The notes under the pieces are model-generated. The model was not told the DNA's origin, made no database searches, and saw only the letters and a program-made list of their open reading frames with translations. This document shows, in pieces, positions 23,795 through 33,398 of a stretch of DNA of 46,181 nucleotides (position 1 is the stretch's first letter; every line of letters starts with the position of its first letter). The stretch is from contig JAUNSU010000018.1 of the NCBI GenBank assembly GCA_030539035.1, positions 1 to 46,181 of the forward strand, given 5' to 3'. Both the position numbers and the translations under genes were made by a program. This DNA is from Planctomycetia bacterium. Lineage in GTDB: Bacteria > Planctomycetota > Planctomycetia > Pirellulales > Thermoguttaceae.

Positions 23795-25189
23795 TCAATG
23801 TAAGGAGAGACGTTTTTTCCAACCGTCGATTTGAGCACGAACCTGATCCGGAGCGGTGGATCCAAAACTTCGCATTGCCTTAACGGCATTTTCCGCTCCG
23901 AGAAACTGATAGACCGATTTATCGATTTCTTTGGCTGCGCTTTTCAGTGTCTTCCAGGGAAGATCGGCAAGAGGAAGATCGGCGTCGATCGCGGTTCGAA
24001 CAAGATGTCCGACAATTCCATGCGCGGTTCGCTGGGGAACGCCTTTTCGGATCAGATATTCCATTAAGCTCGTTGCGTCGAGATATCCGCGGTTCAGGCG
24101 TTCGGCAACCGCTTTCCGATTGACCGCGGTTTGCGCAACCAAAGGAGCGGCAAGATCAAGAGACGCCAGTACAGTATCGAAAGAATCGAAGACGGGTTCC
24201 TTATCTTCCTGAAGGTCCCGATTATAAGCCAGCGGAAGTCCTTTCGTCAAGACCATGAGCGCTTGCAGATTTCCGATCGTTCGGGCCGTTTTTCCGCGGA
24301 TCAGTTCCAGAACATCCGGATTGACCTTTTGCGGCATAATAGACGATCCGGTGCAAAAGGCCTGCGGAAGATCAAGGAATCGGAATTCTTCCGTCGACCA
24401 CCAGATCCATTCTTCGGCCCAACCGCTTAAATGAAGGGCGATTTGGGAAAGATCAAAGGCAAATTCGAGCGCGAAATCCCGGTCACTGGAAATATCGAGG
24501 CTGTTCGCCGCAATTCCTTCGAAATCCAGATATTCCGCGGTTTTTGTCCGGTCAATCGGAAGACTTGTCCCCGCACAGGCCGCCGCGCCAAGGCTCAGCT
24601 GATTGACCCTTTTCCGGCAGTCGGCGAGCCGTTGGCGGTCCCGTTCGAATTTTTCCGTATAGGCAAGCCAATAATGCGCAGCAAGAACCGGCTGCGCTCT
24701 TCGCGTGTGCGTGTATCCGGGAATCACAATATCGAAATCGGCATCGCATCGTCCGACAAACGCTTTTTGCAATGCGATCAGAGATCGGTCCAGAAGATCG
24801 ATGGAATCGCGAACCCAAAGCCGAAAGTCCGTAGAGACCTGATCATTCCGGCTGCGGGCCGTATGAAGTTTTCGGCCGACATCGCCGATCTTTTCGATCA
24901 GGGCCTTTTCCACGTGCATATGGATATCTTCCAGAGAGACCGACCATGGAAACTTTCCTTTTTCGATCTTTTTTTCAATCGCGAGGAGTTCTTTCCGGAT
25001 CAATTGGAATTCTTCGGAGGTAAGAAGACCTGTCTCCGAAAGCATTCGCGCATGAGCGATTGATCCGTGTATGTCCTGATGGTATAAACGTTTATCGAAA
25101 GAGATACTTTCGGAAAAGTTTTCCATTCCTTTATCGGTTGATTCGGTAAAAACGCCTCCCCAGGCTTTATCCAATCCATTTTTTTTCAT
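23795..25189 (-). CDS. argH: Argininosuccinate lyase
   Basis: 464 residues; cleaves argininosuccinate to arginine and fumarate, the last step of arginine synthesis. The family signature GSSIMPQKVNPD is intact, as are HTARSRNDQ, GYTHTRRAQP and YNRDLQEDKEP. Length is normal. I place the start at 25189 (MKKNGLDKAWGG), preceded by GGAGAAC at suitable spacing; the longer frame to 25249 has no ribosome site. It lies 101 bp downstream of the AnmK-like gene and 10 bp ahead of dinG. A possible extra promoter (TTTTCA, 16 bp, TAAAAT) lies in the 101-bp gap on this strand. No other arginine gene is in the window. Confidence 0.95.
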   Translation of the reverse strand: MKKNGLDKAWGGVFTESTDKGMENFSESISFDKRLYHQDIHGSIAHARMLSETGLLTSEEFQLIRKELLAIEKKIEKGKFPWSVSLEDIHMHVEKALIEKIGDVGRKLHTARSRNDQVSTDFRLWVRDSIDLLDRSLIALQKAFVGRCDADFDIVIPGYTHTRRAQPVLAAHYWLAYTEKFERDRQRLADCRKRVNQLSLGAAACAGTSLPIDRTKTAEYLDFEGIAANSLDISSDRDFALEFAFDLSQIALHLSGWAEEWIWWSTEEFRFLDLPQAFCTGSSIMPQKVNPDVLELIRGKTARTIGNLQALMVLTKGLPLAYNRDLQEDKEPVFDSFDTVLASLDLAAPLVAQTAVNRKAVAERLNRGYLDATSLMEYLIRKGVPQRTAHGIVGHLVRTAIDADLPLADLPWKTLKSAAKEIDKSVYQFLGAENAVKAMRSFGSTAPDQVRAQIDGWKKRLSLH

Positions 25190-25290
25190 TGATCTGTTCT
25201 CCGGCAGCATAAAAAGCAAAATCGACCTTATGGTATCAAGAAATATCAAGACCTTATTTTACCTTAAAAAAGGAGATTGAAAAGGATCCA

Positions 25291-26619
25291 TCAGTTCATT
25301 CCGGCATTCATTCCCCGAATCAAAAGGTCCCGATGGGAATCGGATCCAAATTCAAGGGAGCCGGGAACAGGCCGGGGACAATTGCGATCGGAAGGGAGCG
25401 CTATTCGATAAAAAAATAAAACGCCCAGCATTGCGGCGGCCATTGCGTCGAAAGAATCGGCAGGAAAGCCCAAATCTTCGATCGGAACAATTTCGCGGGG
25501 CAGAAGATCTTTCATCAGAGCGGTGTAAAGGAGTCCATTCGCCTTTCCTCCTCCGGTCAACAGGATCTTTCCTTTTTTGGAAAAATCGCGATCGGCCTGA
25601 AGAGCGATTCTTTCCGCGATCCAATGGACTGCGGAGCAAAGGATATCCTCCGGATTTTTCGTTCGAACAAGCTCCGAAGCGAATAAAGAAGAAAGAAAGG
25701 GCAAAGGCAGCGCCGCGTTTTTCCCGGAACAGGAATCGGCGATCTGGTGCCAGGATTGGATCAGATCCGGAATTTTCCGGCCCATCACCGATAATCGACC
25801 GCCGAGATCCATGGAAGATTTTCCACGGCTTGCCTGTAAAACCAAAGGATCGAGCAGAGATCCGCAAGGAGCAATTGTCCGGGAAACAGGCGTCTGCATC
25901 GGGCCGCCAATCAGAGTCCATCGGGCGGTCTGTCCCAGATCCAAAAGAAGCTGATCCTCATCCGGCCGGTTCAAATAGATCCAATAGGGAAAGGCCAGCA
26001 GATCGTTTCCGGATCCGCCGGCAAGGAGATCTTTGTCCGAAAACGCGGAAAGGATATTCAGACCGGTTCTTTCAGCAAGTCTGCGGGCATCGAACAGATC
26101 GATCGACCGCATTCCGAAAGGAGTCTGATAAAGGAAATCCGGTCCGAAAAAAGAGATCATCATGATTTCATCTCTGGAAGGGCCGGATCCATCAAAAAGG
26201 GAATCGACCGCACCTTCCAGAAAGGGAATCAATTTTTCACGCAAAGCAAAGATCCCGGAAAAAAAGTCAACAGGGATATCTGCATCCAAATCTTGAGCAG
26301 ACTTCTTTTGAACAGCCGCTTTCGACAGGGATGCAGATTCATCGCAAGACCCAGAATCCGAATCGAGGACACATCCTTGCATCGATCGTCCGGAGTCTTC
26401 CTTGACATGTATTTTCATCGAGTCAAAAGCATTTGCAATTTCGACATTAAGATCGAAAAAAGCATGTTTTTGAAGCAGAACAGCTGCGCCGGATCCGCTT
26501 CCCTGCAATCCGATCAAGGCTATCTCAATTCTTTTACAATCTGAGTTTACACAGACCCCGGCAAAATATCGAATGCCGGAGTCCACTCCTTGTCTCTCTT
26601 TCCGAAAAGAAAAAAACAT
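25291..26619 (-). CDS. Divergent AnmK-like protein (anhydro-MurNAc kinase fold) with altered active site
   Basis: 442 residues. The order of recognisable blocks follows anhydro-N-acetylmuramic acid kinase: DLFDARRLAERTGLNILSAF, then DKDLLAGGSGNDLLAFP (normally RDVAAGGQGAPLVP, with the catalytic Asp kept), and a C-terminal ILLTGGGKANGLLYTAL and GFPADSFDAMAAAMLG. Three normally strict motifs are changed: SGTSxDGxD at the N-terminus reads GVCVNSDCKRIE (21-32), the NIGGIAN strand reads DLGQTARW, and FDTGPGN has become IAPCGSL. ATP and sugar binding are therefore probably modified or lost. It starts 22 bp behind a nucleophile-less C26 protein, with GAAGGA as ribosome site. I see no signal peptide. 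It may be a pseudokinase or act on another substrate. Confidence 0.6.
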   Translation of the reverse strand: MFFSFRKERQGVDSGIRYFAGVCVNSDCKRIEIALIGLQGSGSGAAVLLQKHAFFDLNVEIANAFDSMKIHVKEDSGRSMQGCVLDSDSGSCDESASLSKAAVQKKSAQDLDADIPVDFFSGIFALREKLIPFLEGAVDSLFDGSGPSRDEIMMISFFGPDFLYQTPFGMRSIDLFDARRLAERTGLNILSAFSDKDLLAGGSGNDLLAFPYWIYLNRPDEDQLLLDLGQTARWTLIGGPMQTPVSRTIAPCGSLLDPLVLQASRGKSSMDLGGRLSVMGRKIPDLIQSWHQIADSCSGKNAALPLPFLSSLFASELVRTKNPEDILCSAVHWIAERIALQADRDFSKKGKILLTGGGKANGLLYTALMKDLLPREIVPIEDLGFPADSFDAMAAAMLGVLFFYRIALPSDRNCPRPVPGSLEFGSDSHRDLLIRGMNAGMN

Positions 26620-26641
26620 TGTTTTATTCCTTCAGATCAAA

Positions 26642-27508
26642 TTAGACGAATGCTTCCTGTTCCGCCAATTCCCCTTCGAGCAAAGGCATTGGCTTTCGGC
26701 GTCTTTTGGACGTTTTCTTTTTTGGCGCGGAAAGAATAGGAGAATCGGAAGCCCGCAGAGATTCCCGCAGATCTTCGAATCGATCAGATCGGCGGATAAT
26801 TCCTTCGACAAATTCCTTGAAGATCCGAAGATCCATTGCCGTCGCGGAAGCCGATTCCGGATGGAATTGTGTTCCGAAGGCGAACCATTCATTAAAATCA
26901 AGAGATTCGATCCCTTCGATCACACCGTCGGGACATCGGGCCGTTGCCAAAAAGCCGGGAGCAACATCATCGACCGACATATGGTGCAGACTGTTGACCC
27001 GAATTTCATTATCTCCATAAACGGAATCGAAAAGGGAATCTTTTTCGACAACAAGAGCGTGTCGATGATAGGGATCCATCGCATCGCGATGGGGAAGAGC
27101 TCTTGGAAGATCTTCCGAGATATGGAGATAGAGGGTTCCCCCTCGAAAAACATTCAGTAATTGCATTCCCGCGCCAATTCCGAACAGGGGAAGGCGGCGC
27201 TCGTATACCTTGGAAATGAGTAGCCGATCAAAATTTTCGCGTTTTTCGTTCATAAGACGCAAAGAGGGATGAAGCATAAATCCATCTCGCCTTGGGTCAA
27301 CATCCGCTCCTCCGGTCAAGATGACACCGTCAAGCATTTCAAGGATCGGATCAAGATCGTTTTCATCGGAATAGGGAGGAATAATCACCGGGATTCCGCC
27401 CGCTTTCAATACCGATTCATAATAACCGGCAAATAAAAAGGATACCGCAGTTTTATCTGCATTATAATCCGCGTTCAGACCTATTAACGGCTTTTGACGC
27501 TCAACCAT
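26642..27508 (-). CDS. Class I glutamine-amidotransferase-like protein (peptidase C26/PuuD) lacking the catalytic Cys
   Basis: 288 residues. The fold is that of gamma-glutamyl hydrolases such as PuuD: IGLNADY, GGIPVIIPP, DGVILTGGADVDP, PLFGIGAGMQLLNV, RVNSLHHMSVD and GTQFHPES. The nucleophile elbow, normally GICRGMQ, reads GIGAGMQ. Gly112 is encoded by GGC where TGC would be Cys. The His and Glu of the triad (FHPE) remain. The protein therefore cannot hydrolyse through the usual thioester. It ends in a basic tail (KKKTSKRRRK) and an acidic end. AAGGAG precedes the start. It leads the operon with the AnmK-like gene, argH and dinG. A binding or regulatory role is likelier than catalysis. Confidence 0.85.
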   Translation of the reverse strand: MVERQKPLIGLNADYNADKTAVSFLFAGYYESVLKAGGIPVIIPPYSDENDLDPILEMLDGVILTGGADVDPRRDGFMLHPSLRLMNEKRENFDRLLISKVYERRLPLFGIGAGMQLLNVFRGGTLYLHISEDLPRALPHRDAMDPYHRHALVVEKDSLFDSVYGDNEIRVNSLHHMSVDDVAPGFLATARCPDGVIEGIESLDFNEWFAFGTQFHPESASATAMDLRIFKEFVEGIIRRSDRFEDLRESLRASDSPILSAPKKKTSKRRRKPMPLLEGELAEQEAFV

Positions 27509-27746
27509 TATCCCGCACTCCTTCGGAATATTGCGGACCGAACAAGCTGAATCAGGAACAGAAGATTTTTGATTATCCTGTAAAAACTTCCGAAAAAAAG
27601 CAAATGAAGAAATTCCAATCGACGCACTCTCTCTTGATTATACAAGACGCCGAATTTCGAGCCTCTCCCTGCTCCTTGTTCTGGTTGTTTATTACAAAAC
27701 CGATTGCTGTCGATAAGTCCTTCTTGTATCGAAGAGCAATACTGTC
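27509..27746. other. Leader region of the C26 operon
   Basis: No gene seen. A TATAAT box on the minus strand (27642-27637) lies about 130 nt upstream of the C26 start but has no good -35 partner. Confidence 0.35.
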
Positions 27747-28071
27747 TTAAATTCCATTCAACTTAACGACGAACCAGGGAATTCTCCTTTCAGACAAGAT
27801 CCCGGTTGTCCATTTTCCATACAGGGTTGAATCGATCATCAACGACGGCTCCACCTCTAAAGCCGGAATACTTTCGTATTCATACGTTTTTCTTCGATTG
27901 CCCAAACAATGGAAAACAAGTCCTGTTTGATATTTCCGGTCGTCAAATCCGAAAATGAAAAATGCAAATCTGGGGTAATTCTAAACGATTATTTCGATTT
28001 TGCAACCCCAGTTTGCTATCTTGACCGAAAAAAATTAAAGATACAAAATACAGCCTTGACAGCCTGTTCAT
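27747..28071 (-). pseudogene. Broken small gene downstream of aroH, unknown product
   Basis: Two minus-strand frames fit together. From the ATG at 28071: MNRLSRLYFVSLIFFGQDS (a signal-peptide-like start), then NRLELP. The other frame is open from 27980 to the stop at 27747 and reads RFAFFIFGFDDRKYQTGL, FHCLGNRRKTYEYESIPALE, STLYGKWTTGILSERRIPWF and ends LNGI. Deleting one C from the CCCC run at 27972-27975 joins them into ~107 residues. It begins 12 bp after the aroH stop on the same strand, as expected for the next gene of that unit. I see no Shine-Dalgarno sequence and no known family. Codon and residue composition of the second half look protein-like. It may be a pseudogene, a sequence error or chance. 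Confidence 0.42.
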
Positions 28072-28083
28072 TTGTTTACTATT

Positions 28084-28548
28084 TTATTTATTTTCTCTAT
28101 AAGTCTTTGCATCATTATTGATTTGGTTCTCGATCCAGGAATTCAGCTCTTCCCAATCGACTTTGGGAAGCGCTTCCTTGTCGGGTCGAAGGTGAGTTGC
28201 TCCTTTGATATAGACATGAACCACTTCCTCTGCGGCTTTTTCCGTATTCCAATGAATCAGAATACGAATACATTTTGTCAACGCACGGGCAACATTCATT
28301 TCATGTCCGCACATCAGAGCAACGTTCATCCAGTTGAGCTGTCTTGCCGCAAGAGCGGGATAATCGGCATTCAGATCGGGCGTGGTGGTAAACCAGGCGC
28401 TTGCGACATCTTCCGGATTGATTCCGTTGCTGCGAATCATCAGGGCAAGGAGTTCGCGTGTTCCCTGAAGGATGGATTCCGAGGTATTATCTTCAACGGT
28501 CGTCGCCCCTCGCACTCCGCGGCAGACCTTTATTTTTTGTTCACTCAT
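28084..28548 (-). CDS. aroH: Chorismate mutase, AroH class
   Basis: 154 residues; converts chorismate to prephenate for phenylalanine and tyrosine. It matches the monofunctional trimeric AroH type of Bacillus rather than the helical AroQ type: [14 protein letters not shown] with the active-site Arg, then [10 protein letters not shown], the [11 protein letters not shown] block with Cys and Glu, KCIRIL with Arg, HVYIKGA with Tyr, and LRPD with the C-terminal Arg. It is about 25 residues longer than the Bacillus enzyme, with a C-terminal extension ([13 protein letters not shown]) that looks helical. The ribosome site is poor. It is expressed from a promoter just downstream of the RNA terminator at 28619-28660. 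No other aromatic amino acid gene is nearby. Confidence 0.93.
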   Translation of the reverse strand: MSEQKIKVCRGVRGATTVEDNTSESILQGTRELLALMIRSNGINPEDVASAWFTTTPDLNADYPALAARQLNWMNVALMCGHEMNVARALTKCIRILIHWNTEKAAEEVVHVYIKGATHLRPDKEALPKVDWEELNSWIENQINNDAKTYRENK

Positions 28549-28598
28549 AATAATTTCAATAATAACAGGTAATCGGATTCAATTAAAGATTGGGATCT

Positions 28599-28626
28599 AT
28601 TTTACAGTATTCAAGCATAAAAACAA
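28599..28626 (-). promoter_or_regulatory. Promoter of aroH
   Basis: Minus strand: TTGTTT (28626-28621), a 16-bp spacer, then TAAAAT (28604-28599), about 45 nt before the start codon. Its -35 overlaps the T-tract of the upstream terminator. Confidence 0.55.
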
Positions 28627-28988
28627 GACTCCCGATATCCTGCGAAAAGGATACCGGGAGCTAATCTGTATCAGCAGTTCCATCGCATCAACAAAGGCGG
28701 GAACAAACGCAACTGATCCTGAAAACAAGTTTTCCCCGTCGGTAAAAGCGGATTGGGAACCGTTTGCACGACGTCCAGACGGCATAAACGGCGGGAAAAC
28801 TTTTCTTTCGCTTTACCTGTAATCAGTCGTTTGCATGATGGGAGGGGTTATCGAAATGTCCAATGAACATCCTTGTCGCTCGAAACATTACGCAGACCGC
28901 AGGTAAATTTTTTCCATGGAAAAACCACCCGATGCAGGTCTGAAAAACCGGAACTTCCTTGTTCCAGTTCATCATCATGATGACATTG
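28615..28988 (-). ncRNA. Candidate structured non-coding RNA (~365 nt), no known class recognised
   Basis: On the minus strand a sigma-70 promoter (28995-29023) and a rho-independent terminator (28619-28660) frame ~365 nt without a credible reading frame. Strong complementarity inside (plus-strand positions): 28793-28802 with 28727-28736 (10 bp, AAGTTTTCCC/GGGAAAACTT), enclosing 28786-28791 with 28760-28765 (CCGTTT/AAACGG); 28713-28717 with 28670-28674, enclosing 28700-28704 with 28677-28681 and an inner CGC/GCG; a long-range 8-bp pairing, 28900-28907 with 28812-28819 (TTTACCTG/CAGGTAAA); 28937-28942 with 28893-28898 (CAGACC/GGTCTG); a GGAAC/GTTCC hairpin at 28950-28965; and the palindrome TTTTTCCATGGAAAAA at 28909-28924. 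I did not find RNase P, tmRNA or SRP hallmarks. Function unknown. Confidence 0.58.
28619..28660 (-). terminator. Terminator of the candidate RNA
   Basis: CTCCCGGTATCCT pairs with AGGATATCGGGAG (one A-C mismatch) over a short loop (28629-28660). On the minus strand it is followed by TCTTGTTTTTATG. It separates the candidate RNA from aroH. Confidence 0.75.
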
Positions 28989-28994
28989 AGTAAA

Positions 28995-29023
28995 AGGATA
29001 TCCAAAAATCGAAAAATGGTCAA
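28995..29023 (-). promoter_or_regulatory. Promoter of the candidate RNA
   Basis: Minus strand: TTGACC (29023-29018), a 17-bp spacer, then TATCCT (29000-28995), preceded by an AT-rich tract. The predicted start of transcription is near 28988. Confidence 0.6.
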
Positions 29024-29245
29024 CCCCAATTTTTAATTTTTTATTTTTCCCGTAAAAACAAGGATCAAATCCCTCTTTACCAAGCAAAAAACAGGCGAAA
29101 AACTCTCATTTCAATAAATTTTTTCAAAGTTTTTTCCGCACAAAAACGCCGAATCCTTATTGGAAAAAAATTTATAAAAGCATTTCGCAAGAAAGGATCA
29201 TCAAAGGGAAAAGGAAAAATCCGAAAAATGCTTTAGGGGCCTCTC

Positions 29246-29273
29246 TTGAAAAGAATCATTTTTGATGTAGAAT
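29246..29273 (+). promoter_or_regulatory. Promoter of tRNA-Pro
   Basis: TTGAAA (29246-29251), a 16-bp spacer, then TAGAAT (29268-29273), about 60 bp before the mature tRNA. The stretch 29024-29245 before it is AT-rich and shows nothing else. Confidence 0.6.
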
Positions 29274-29336
29274 ACCGTTTTATAAGTTGACGGTTGGACG
29301 AGGGCATTTAGTCTTTTGGCCGATCGAATCTTGGAA

Positions 29337-29412
29337 CGGGGCATGGCGCAGTCTGGTTTAGCGCGTTTGACTGGGGGTCAAAAGGTCGCTGGTTCGAATC
29401 CAGTTGCCCCGA
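29337..29412 (+). tRNA. tRNA-Pro (anticodon GGG)
   Basis: Acceptor CGGGGCA pairs with TGCCCCG. The D-arm contains GCGCAGTCTGGTTTAGCGC. Anticodon stem TTTGA/TCAAA encloses CTGGGGG, giving anticodon GGG. The T-arm contains GGTTCGAATCC. Discriminator A; CCA is not encoded. Confidence 0.95.
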
Positions 29413-29444
29413 TTTTAAACTCTTTAAAAACACTATTAAAACAG

Positions 29445-29478
29445 AAAACGACAGGTTCATCGCCTGTCGTTTTTTTTA
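29445..29478. terminator. Terminator shared by tRNA-Pro and groEL
   Basis: AAAACGACAGG (29445-29455) pairs with CCTGTCGTTTT (29463-29473) with a 7-base loop and a T8 tract on the plus strand. On the minus strand A-rich sequence makes the mirror stem-T-tract. It lies 36 bp past the groEL stop, so it serves both convergent units. Confidence 0.88.
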
Positions 29479-29513
29479 TTGCGTTTTATCGACGCACCGG
29501 ATCGTTCCGGAAA

Positions 29514-31527
<2,014 letters not shown>

Positions 31528-31932
31528 CTTTTTTCCACTCCTTAAAGAAATAAATAAACGAATGTTTCTTCGTTTTCCGTAAATACGGAGATTCATTTTA
31601 ACAACTTAGTCCGATCTTTCCGGACGCAAACGTTCCCTGTCAAAATTTCCCGACAGATCAACTTGTCGTATTATAAATACAAAAACTATGCCAACTTTTT
31701 TATATTTATTTATATCTCATTGATATGTATACATTTAAAATATATTATTTTCTTTATTACCGGTTCATCAGAATTCCTTTTTTCCAAAATTCTGCCAATT
31801 TGGCAGGGCAGAAATGTTTCTTCCGTTTTTTCGCGCAAGGTCTTGAAGAGGCGGGCGCTCTTGGTATACTTATAGTTTTATACGCGGACTTGATCTGAAG
31901 ATACACAAAGAGAAGAAGGAATATGGTAAAAG
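31528..31932. promoter_or_regulatory. Divergent control region between groES and fumC, with candidate operators
   Basis: No gene seen. On the groES side: CGACA-N8-TGTCG (31651-31668), overlapping a CTGTC/GACAG pair (31638-31655), and a minus-strand TATAAT (31675-31670) with no well-spaced -35. On the fumC side: a perfect dyad CTGCCAA-T-TTGGCAG (31792-31806). These look like binding sites for unidentified regulators. Confidence 0.45.
31843..31870 (+). promoter_or_regulatory. Promoter of fumC-pyrG-lplA
   Basis: TTGAAG (31843-31848), a 16-bp spacer, then TATACT (31865-31870), 62 bp before the fumC start. The dyad at 31792-31806 lies 36 bp upstream of the -35, a usual place for an activator or co-repressor. 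Confidence 0.6.
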
Positions 31933-33357
31933 ATGTCCGAAAAACGCGTGGAGCATGATGCACTCGGGACAGTGGAACTCCCAAGGGAAGTCTATTACGG
32001 TGCGCAAACCCAGCGGGCAGTGGATAATTTTCCGATCTCGGGAAGCCGGATCCGGCCGGAACTGATCCATGCACTCGGTCTGATTAAATGGGCCGCCGCA
32101 AAAGCAAACAGCGAGTTGGGACTTTTTTCCCGCGGGTTTGCCGCTCTGAATGAAAAAGAGATCGAAGCCCTGATCGAAGCGGCCCGACAGGTTGCCAACG
32201 GCGATTTTGATCAGGAATTTCCGATCGATGTCTTTCAGACGGGATCCGGAACCTCGTCCAATATGAATACGAATGAAGTGATCTCGAATCGGGCCTGTGA
32301 ACTTGCGGGATACGATCGCTTTTCTCCCGAAAAGAAGATCCATCCGAACGATCATGTCAATAAGGGACAATCCACGAACGATATGTTCCCGACCGCGATT
32401 CATACCGCAGCGGCAATACAGATCCAGAATCGCCTGATCCCCGCTCTGAAAAGCTGCCGGGACGCTCTTTTAGAGAAATCAGAAGCGTGGTCCGAAATTC
32501 TCAAAACCGGCCGAACCCATCTTGCGGACGCTACTCCGATCTCTTTGGGACAAGAAATGAGCGGTTTTGCGCGTCAATTTGAACTTTCGATTGTTCGGGC
32601 CGAAGAAGCGCGCGATCATGTTCTGGAATTACCGGCGGGCGGAACGGCGGTTGGAACGGGAATCAATACCCATCCGGAATTCGGCGAACGGGTCAGTTCC
32701 ATCCTCTCGAAAGAGACAGGAATCGCTTTTCGACCTGCTGCCAATCACTTTGAAGCAAACGCGCAAAGAGACGGTCTTGTCGCTTGCCATTCTTTATTGA
32801 AAACCATTGCAGTTTCCGCTTACGGTGTCGGAAACAATATCCGCTGGCTCTCTTCCGGGCCCCGTTGCGGATATTACGAGATCAAATTGCAGGATCTTCA
32901 GCCGGGAAGTTCGATCATGCCGGGGAAGATCAATCCCGTTTTGTGCGAAAGCCTGATGCAGGCTGCGGCCCGTGTGATCGGAAACGATTCAACCATCGCC
33001 TTTTCCGGCGCTTCAGGAGGACAGTTCCAGCTCAATATCATGATGCCGATCATGGGAGATACCGTTCTCGAATCGATCCGGATCCTTTCCGGCGCTCTGA
33101 TCCTTTTCAGTGAAAAATGCCTGAAAACCATGATCGCAAACGAAGATCAATGCAAAAGCACAATTGAGAAGAGTCTGTCAATGGTAACCGGATTAAATAC
33201 GATTATCGGATACGAAAAGGCCGCTCAACTGGCAAAAGAAGCGTTCCGAACAAACAAAACGATCCGGCAGCTTTGCGAAGAACAGAAGATCCTTCCTCCG
33301 GATGAGCTCGACAAGGCTCTCGATCCATGGAAAATGACCCGGCCTCTTGGCAATTGA
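31933..33357 (+). CDS. fumC: Fumarate hydratase, class II
   Basis: 474 residues; interconverts fumarate and malate, oxygen-stable class II type without Fe-S. Conserved blocks: [64 protein letters not shown] and the family signature [12 protein letters not shown]. Length is normal. A GAAGAAGGA site precedes the start at slightly long spacing. It is first of three close genes; pyrG begins 41 bp later. Fumarate is also the by-product of ArgH, which is encoded elsewhere in the window. Confidence 0.95.
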   Translation: MSEKRVEHDALGTVELPREVYYGAQTQRAVDNFPISGSRIRPELIHALGLIKWAAAKANSELGLFSRGFAALNEKEIEALIEAARQVANGDFDQEFPIDVFQTGSGTSSNMNTNEVISNRACELAGYDRFSPEKKIHPNDHVNKGQSTNDMFPTAIHTAAAIQIQNRLIPALKSCRDALLEKSEAWSEILKTGRTHLADATPISLGQEMSGFARQFELSIVRAEEARDHVLELPAGGTAVGTGINTHPEFGERVSSILSKETGIAFRPAANHFEANAQRDGLVACHSLLKTIAVSAYGVGNNIRWLSSGPRCGYYEIKLQDLQPGSSIMPGKINPVLCESLMQAAARVIGNDSTIAFSGASGGQFQLNIMMPIMGDTVLESIRILSGALILFSEKCLKTMIANEDQCKSTIEKSLSMVTGLNTIIGYEKAAQLAKEAFRTNKTIRQLCEEQKILPPDELDKALDPWKMTRPLGN

Positions 33358-33398
33358 TGCGTTTTATAAGTCCATTATTTAGATCAGGAAGAAAAAAA

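Noticed and set aside
28820-28850. tmRNA, because GCAAACGAC (the usual A-N-D tag start) occurs on the minus strand
   Set aside because: A stop codon follows at once, and no tRNA-like domain, TTCGA loop or CCA end is found at the transcript borders.
28930-28970. RNase P RNA, because the region contains a weakly similar AAGGAAGTTCCGG
   Set aside because: It is half of a simple GGAAC/GTTCC hairpin; the other RNase P conserved blocks are missing.
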